Part shown: piece by piece, positions 60,100-64,000 of the stretch
How the letters are laid out: each line of letters starts with the position of its first letter
Position numbering within the stretch: the stretch's first letter is position 1
From: Demequina capsici
GTDB lineage: Bacteria; Actinomycetota; Actinomycetes; Actinomycetales; Demequinaceae
NCBI RefSeq assembly: GCF_032102965.1
Contig: NZ_CP134880.1
Location: 558,001 to 622,000, forward strand
DNA: 64,000 nucleotides
Direction: 5' to 3'
Position numbers and translations under genes: made by a program
Notes under the pieces: generated by a model
The model's database searches: none
Seen by the model: the letters and a program-made list of their open reading frames with translations, nothing else
What the model was told of the DNA's origin: nothing

Positions 60100-61280
60100 C
60101 CGCCACGCTTCCCGCGCTCGCGGCGTCGACGCGCACGCTCGCGCCCGCCACCTACGACTGCATCCTCCTCGCCGGCTTCGGCGGGCCGGAGGGGCAGGAC
60201 GACGTCATCCCCTACCTGCGCAACGTCACCCGTGGCCGCGGCGTGCCCGACGAGCGGCTCGAGGAGGTGGCGCACCACTACCGGCACTTCGGCGGCATCA
60301 GCCCGATCAACCAGCAGAACCGTGACCTCAAGGTGGCGCTCGAGGCGGAGATCGAGCGCCGAGGACTGGGGCTTCCCGTGTACTGGGGGAACCGCTTCTG
60401 GGCGCCGTACTTCACCGACGCGCTGAAGGAGCTGCACGCGGACGGTCACCGCAGGGTGCTCGTGCTCGTCACCACTGCGTTCTCCAGCTACTCCGGCTGT
60501 CGCGCCTACCGTGAGGACCTGGCCGCCGCGCTCGACGAGGCAGGGCTGGCGGGCGAGCTGGTGCTCGACAAGGTGCGCCAGTACTTCGACCACCCGGGAT
60601 TCGTGGAGCCGAACGTCGACGCCGTGCTCGGCGGTCTTCGCGAGCTCTCCGAGCGCGGCGACGGCGACCGCCTGCACGTGATGTTCGCGACGCACTCGAT
60701 CCCCAGCTCGGCCGCCGACGTCTCCGGCCCGCGCGAGGCGCTGCCCGATGGAACCCCGGTGCCGACCGGCGGCGGCGAGGAGTGGAACGCAGGCGGAGGC
60801 TGGTACGTCGAGCAGCAGCGCGCCGTCGCGGCGCTCGTGATGGATCGCGTGGCCGACGAGTTCCCCGGGGTGCCGTGGTCGCTGGTGTTCCAGTCGCGGT
60901 CGGGCGACCCCCGCATGCCGTGGCTGGAGCCGGACATCAACCTCGCGATCGAGGCGCTCCCCGAGTCGACGACAGGACTGGTCATCTCTCCTCTGGGATT
61001 CGTCTCGGACCACATGGAGGTCGCGTGGGACCTGGACAACGAGGCGCTCGAGACCTGTGAGGGCCGTGAGCTCAGCGCGGTGCGTGTGCCGACCGTCGGC
61101 GTGGATCCGGCGTTCGTGGCCGGGCTGATCGATCTGGTCGAGGAGCGCCATGTGGCCGCCGCGGGTGAGGCGCCTCGCGAGCGCGAGGCCCTCACCACGC
61201 TTGGTCCGTGGCAGGACGTCTGCCCGGCGGACTGCTGCCTGGGTCGGGCGGCCAAGCCGACCATCGCGTCGGCCGAGTAG
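60096..61280 (+). CDS. hemH: Coproporphyrin ferrochelatase (HemH, CpfC)
   Basis: This 394-residue enzyme inserts Fe2+ into coproporphyrin III. Marks are LLAGFGGPEGQDDVIPYL, HHYRHFGGISPINQQN, the metal-site His in FATHSIPSSAAD, and FQSRSGDPRMPWLEPD. Cysteines in YSGCRAY and the C-terminal CPADCC fit the [2Fe-2S] cluster of actinobacterial ferrochelatases. The start is GTG overlapping the hemQ stop. It ends 21 bases from convergent ndh. Confidence 0.95.
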   Translation: MTATLPALAASTRTLAPATYDCILLAGFGGPEGQDDVIPYLRNVTRGRGVPDERLEEVAHHYRHFGGISPINQQNRDLKVALEAEIERRGLGLPVYWGNRFWAPYFTDALKELHADGHRRVLVLVTTAFSSYSGCRAYREDLAAALDEAGLAGELVLDKVRQYFDHPGFVEPNVDAVLGGLRELSERGDGDRLHVMFATHSIPSSAADVSGPREALPDGTPVPTGGGEEWNAGGGWYVEQQRAVAALVMDRVADEFPGVPWSLVFQSRSGDPRMPWLEPDINLAIEALPESTTGLVISPLGFVSDHMEVAWDLDNEALETCEGRELSAVRVPTVGVDPAFVAGLIDLVEERHVAAAGEAPREREALTTLGPWQDVCPADCCLGRAAKPTIASAE

Positions 61281-61301
61281 CCCCTGCGCGGGGGCGGCCG
61301 G

Positions 61302-62615
61302 TCAGCCGCGCGCGGCCTCCTCGAATGCGCGACGTGGGACCTCCACGCGCCCCAGCGAGACCATGTCGCGGCGGAAGAGCAGCGCGATCGTCCAGTCCAA
61401 CGTGACCCGAAGCTTGCGGTTCACGGTGGGGATCTGCGCCAGGTGGTACGTGCGGTGCATGACCCAGGCGGGCCAGCCGCGCAGCTTGAGGCCCATCGTG
61501 ACGGCGACGCCCTTGTTGAGGCCGAGCGACGCCACCATGCCCAGGTGCTTGTGCTTGTACTCCTTGAGCTCCGCGCCCGCGAGGTGCGCGGCGATGTTCG
61601 CGCCGAGGTGACGGGCCTGGCGCACCGCGTGCTGGGCGCTCGGGGCGCACCAGTCGCCCTCGCCCTCAACCAGGTTGGGCACCTGGGCGCAGTCGCCCGC
61701 AGCCCACACGCCAGGGACGATGCGCCCCTCCAGGTCGACCACCTGCAGCGTGGGGGACGAGCTCATGTGCCCGCGGGGGCCGAGCGGCAGATCGGACTCG
61801 GCGAGCACGGGGGCGGGCCTGACGCCCGCGGTCCACACGACCGTGTCCGCCTCGAAGGACTCTCCGTTGGACAGCTCGATGCGGCCGTCCACACAGCTCT
61901 CGAGCCGCGTCTCGAGAAGCACTCGCATGCCGCGGGTCTCGAGCTCGTGCTTGGTGTAGTCGCCCATGTCGGGTCCCATCTCGGGGAGGATGCGCGGGGC
62001 AGCCTCGACCATCACGAACGACAGGTCGGACGGCGAGAGCTCCGGGTAGTAGCGCAGGGCAGCCTTCGCCATGTCCTCGGTCTCGGCGAACGCCTCGATG
62101 CCGGCGAAGCCGCCGCCCACGAACACGAATGTGAGCAGGCGCTTGCGCAGCGCGGGGTCGGACGTGGTCGCGGCGCGAGCGATGCGGCCCAGGATGCGGT
62201 TGCGGACCGCCGCGGCCTCCTCCACGAACTTGAAGCCGATCGCGAAGTCCGCGAGCCCGGGGATGGGCAGGGTGCGCGAGACGGATCCCAGTGCGACGAC
62301 GAGCTCGTCGTACTCGAGGTTCAGGTCCTCGCCCAGGTCGGTCGTGGCGGTGACCTTGCGCGAGGCGTGGCTGATGCCGGTCACCTTGCCCTGCAGCACG
62401 CGCACGCCCTTGAGGGTGCGGCGCAACGGGACCACGGCGTGGCGCGCCTCGATGGAGCCCGCACCCGCCTCGGGCAGGAAGGGCGCGTAGGTCATGTACG
62501 GCCGGCGGTCGATGAGCGTGATGTCGACGGCGCCGCGTGCCTTCCGCTTGAGCGTGAGGGCGGTGTAGAGGCCGACGTAGCCGCCTCCGAGGATGAGCAC
62601 ACGTGTGCGGGTCAT
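61302..62615 (-). CDS. ndh: Type II NADH dehydrogenase
   Basis: This 437-residue, non-proton-pumping flavoenzyme passes electrons from NADH to menaquinone at the inner membrane face. The FAD loop LILGGGYVGLYTAL is at residues about 7-20, the NADH loop VFVGGGFAGIEAFAE at about 165-180, and VWAAGDCAQVP plus a C-terminal amphipathic region (RVTLDWTIALLF) that anchors it to the membrane. The ATG follows AGGAGGT at ideal spacing. It fits beside the haem genes as part of respiration. Confidence 0.93.
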   Translation of the reverse strand: MTRTRVLILGGGYVGLYTALTLKRKARGAVDITLIDRRPYMTYAPFLPEAGAGSIEARHAVVPLRRTLKGVRVLQGKVTGISHASRKVTATTDLGEDLNLEYDELVVALGSVSRTLPIPGLADFAIGFKFVEEAAAVRNRILGRIARAATTSDPALRKRLLTFVFVGGGFAGIEAFAETEDMAKAALRYYPELSPSDLSFVMVEAAPRILPEMGPDMGDYTKHELETRGMRVLLETRLESCVDGRIELSNGESFEADTVVWTAGVRPAPVLAESDLPLGPRGHMSSSPTLQVVDLEGRIVPGVWAAGDCAQVPNLVEGEGDWCAPSAQHAVRQARHLGANIAAHLAGAELKEYKHKHLGMVASLGLNKGVAVTMGLKLRGWPAWVMHRTYHLAQIPTVNRKLRVTLDWTIALLFRRDMVSLGRVEVPRRAFEEAARG

Positions 62616-62703
62616 GGGGGTACCTCCTGCAGGGTGCAACCAGGGACCCGTGCGCGATTGTTCCCGCTGCGTGAGACCCGCAGCTGCGCGTGGTGATGCT
62701 CTG

Positions 62704-62709
62704 ATCCTA
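62704..62709 (-). promoter_or_regulatory. Probable -10 box of ndh
   Basis: TAGGAT on the minus strand predicts a start near 62697 and a leader of about 80 bases, with fumC ending 65 bases further upstream at 62774. Confidence 0.45.
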
Positions 62710-62773
62710 CCCGCGACCGGGACGAAGGTCCCTGCTGCAGGTCAGGTCAGCGCCTGACCAGGAGGTACGCCGC

Positions 62774-64000
62774 TCAGCGCCCCGTCATGGTCGTGACGTC
62801 CAGCAAGGCATCGAGCTGATCAAGCGTGATCTCTCCGCGGTCCACGAACCCCAGGTCGATCGTGGCCTCACGCACCGTCACACCCTGCTTGACCGAGTGC
62901 TTCGCGATCTTCGCCGCGTTCTCGTAGCCGATGACCCGGTTCAGGGGAGTCACGATGCTGGGGCTCGCCTCGGCCAGGAAGCGGGCGCGGTCCACGTTCG
63001 CCTCGATGCCGACCACCGTGCGCTCGCGAAGGACCTCGACCGCGTGGGTCAGCAGTCGCATCGACTCGAGCGTGCCGAGCGCCATCACCGGGATCTGCAC
63101 GTTCAGCTCGAACGCGCCTGACGCGCCCGCCCACGCGACGGTCGCGTCGTTCCCGATCACGCGTGCGCACACCATCAGCACGGCCTCGGGGACCACAGGG
63201 TTGACCTTGCCGGGCATGATCGACGAGCCCGGCTGGAGGTCCGGGAGCGCGATCTCCCCGAGCCCCGTGTTCGGGCCGGATCCCATCCACCGCAGGTCGT
63301 TGCAGATCTTCGTGAGGCTCACCGCGATCGTGCGCAGCGCGCCCGACAGCTCGACGAGCGAGTCGCGTGCCGACTGCGCCTCGAAGTGGTTCCGTGCCTC
63401 GGTGATCGGCAGGCCGGTGTCCTCGGCGAGAAGCGCGATCACCCGTTGGGGGAAGCCCGCGGGGGTGTTGATCCCCGTGCCGACGGCCGTCCCGCCCAGC
63501 GGCACCTCCGCCACACGGGGAAGCGCGACGAGCAGCCGCTCCACGCCGAGCCGCATGGCCGCCGCGTAGCCTCCGAACTCCTGACCGAGCGTGACCGGCG
63601 TCGCGTCCATGAGGTGCGTGCGGCCGGACTTCACGACGTCGGCGAACTGCACCGCCTTCGCCTCGAGCGCCTCGGCGAGAGCGCTCAAGGCCGGGACCAG
63701 GTCGTGGACCACGGTCGCCGACGCCGCCACGTGCACCGAGGTGGGGAACACGTCGTTCGACGACTGGGAGGCGTTCACGTGATCGTTCGGATGGACATCC
63801 CGACCGAGAGCGCGCGTCGCCAGGGTGGCGACCACCTCGTTCATGTTCATGTTCGACGACGTGCCCGAGCCGGTCTGGAAGACGTCGACAGGGAAGTGCG
63901 CGTCATGGCGCCCGGCGGCCACCTCGTCCGCGGCGGCGACGATCGCGGCGGCGACCTCTGCCTCCAGGACGCCGAGCTCCGCGTTCGCGAGCGCCGCGGC
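62774..64000 (-). CDS. fumC: Fumarate hydratase class II, N-terminus cut by the window edge
   Basis: FumC hydrates fumarate to malate in the TCA cycle. The 408 visible residues run from [12 protein letters not shown] to the stop. Marks are [32 protein letters not shown], catalytic-site [17 protein letters not shown], and the fumarase/aspartase signature [12 protein letters not shown]. About 60-70 N-terminal residues lie beyond position 64000. The final C-terminal domain is complete. Confidence 0.96.
   Translation of the reverse strand, partial: AAALANAELGVLEAEVAAAIVAAADEVAAGRHDAHFPVDVFQTGSGTSSNMNMNEVVATLATRALGRDVHPNDHVNASQSSNDVFPTSVHVAASATVVHDLVPALSALAEALEAKAVQFADVVKSGRTHLMDATPVTLGQEFGGYAAAMRLGVERLLVALPRVAEVPLGGTAVGTGINTPAGFPQRVIALLAEDTGLPITEARNHFEAQSARDSLVELSGALRTIAVSLTKICNDLRWMGSGPNTGLGEIALPDLQPGSSIMPGKVNPVVPEAVLMVCARVIGNDATVAWAGASGAFELNVQIPVMALGTLESMRLLTHAVEVLRERTVVGIEANVDRARFLAEASPSIVTPLNRVIGYENAAKIAKHSVKQGVTVREATIDLGFVDRGEITLDQLDALLDVTTMTGR

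Overview
The window is a compact, GC-rich bacterial chromosome segment with about 60 protein genes and two tRNAs. It reads as an actinobacterium, probably order Micrococcales. The evidence is the many GTG starts, promoters with a TAnnnT -10 box and usually no visible -35, and frequent leaderless starts. Typical actinobacterial genes and orders also point there: mfd/SurA-like lipoprotein/mazG/eno, YaeQ/DivIC/DUF501/ppx, greA/DUF4307/hemolysin III/uppS, and the coproporphyrin haem operon. No phage, transposase or large foreign island is visible. The genus cannot be fixed from sequence alone.

Layout. 1-7.5 kb: start of a protein O-mannosyltransferase, then rsmI, a DD-carboxypeptidase, metG, tatD, a secreted G5/transglycosylase-like protein, rsmA and ispE. 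7.5-14.3 kb: mscL, a TetR regulator with a clear operator, tRNA-Gln, glmU-prs, a lipoprotein, rplY and pth. 14.3-17.7 kb: a beta-phosphoglucomutase-like gene coupled to a GH65 disaccharide phosphorylase. 17.7-24.9 kb: a polar amino-acid ABC transporter, then a translationally coupled trio (divergent SAH-hydrolase-like protein, amidohydrolase, cupin). The trio faces luxS-mtnN across 203 bp that hold a perfect palindrome. 25-35.4 kb: mfd, SurA-like lipoprotein, mazG, eno, a 99-bp palindromic element, YaeQ, DivIC, DUF501, an unknown membrane protein, ppx and a tRNA-Leu(UAA) with a short variable arm. 35.7-41.5 kb: a fructose PTS operon (fruR-fruK-fruA-ptsH-ptsI). 41.7-50.4 kb: Bax1-like protein, msrA, AI-2E family permease, rlmC, greA, DUF4307, a small membrane protein, trhA, uppS and PIN-PhoH. 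50.4-51.5 kb: a GNAT gene flanked by inverted copies of a 41-bp repeat. 51.5-55.5 kb: a ferric-siderophore ABC operon under a near-consensus DtxR/IdeR iron box. 55.6-61.3 kb: divergent hemA and hemE-hemY-hemQ-hemH. The window ends with ndh and a truncated fumC.

How the genes work together. Iron uptake, haem synthesis and a type II NADH dehydrogenase lie side by side and form a respiratory/iron block. The methyl-cycle block appears to hold two routes for S-adenosylhomocysteine. One is mtnN-luxS. The other is a candidate deamination route (amidohydrolase plus divergent SAH-hydrolase) resembling the S-inosylhomocysteine route described in methanogens. That module is the most interesting candidate here, but its substrates are inferred. 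All calls come from reading the sequence; no database search was possible.
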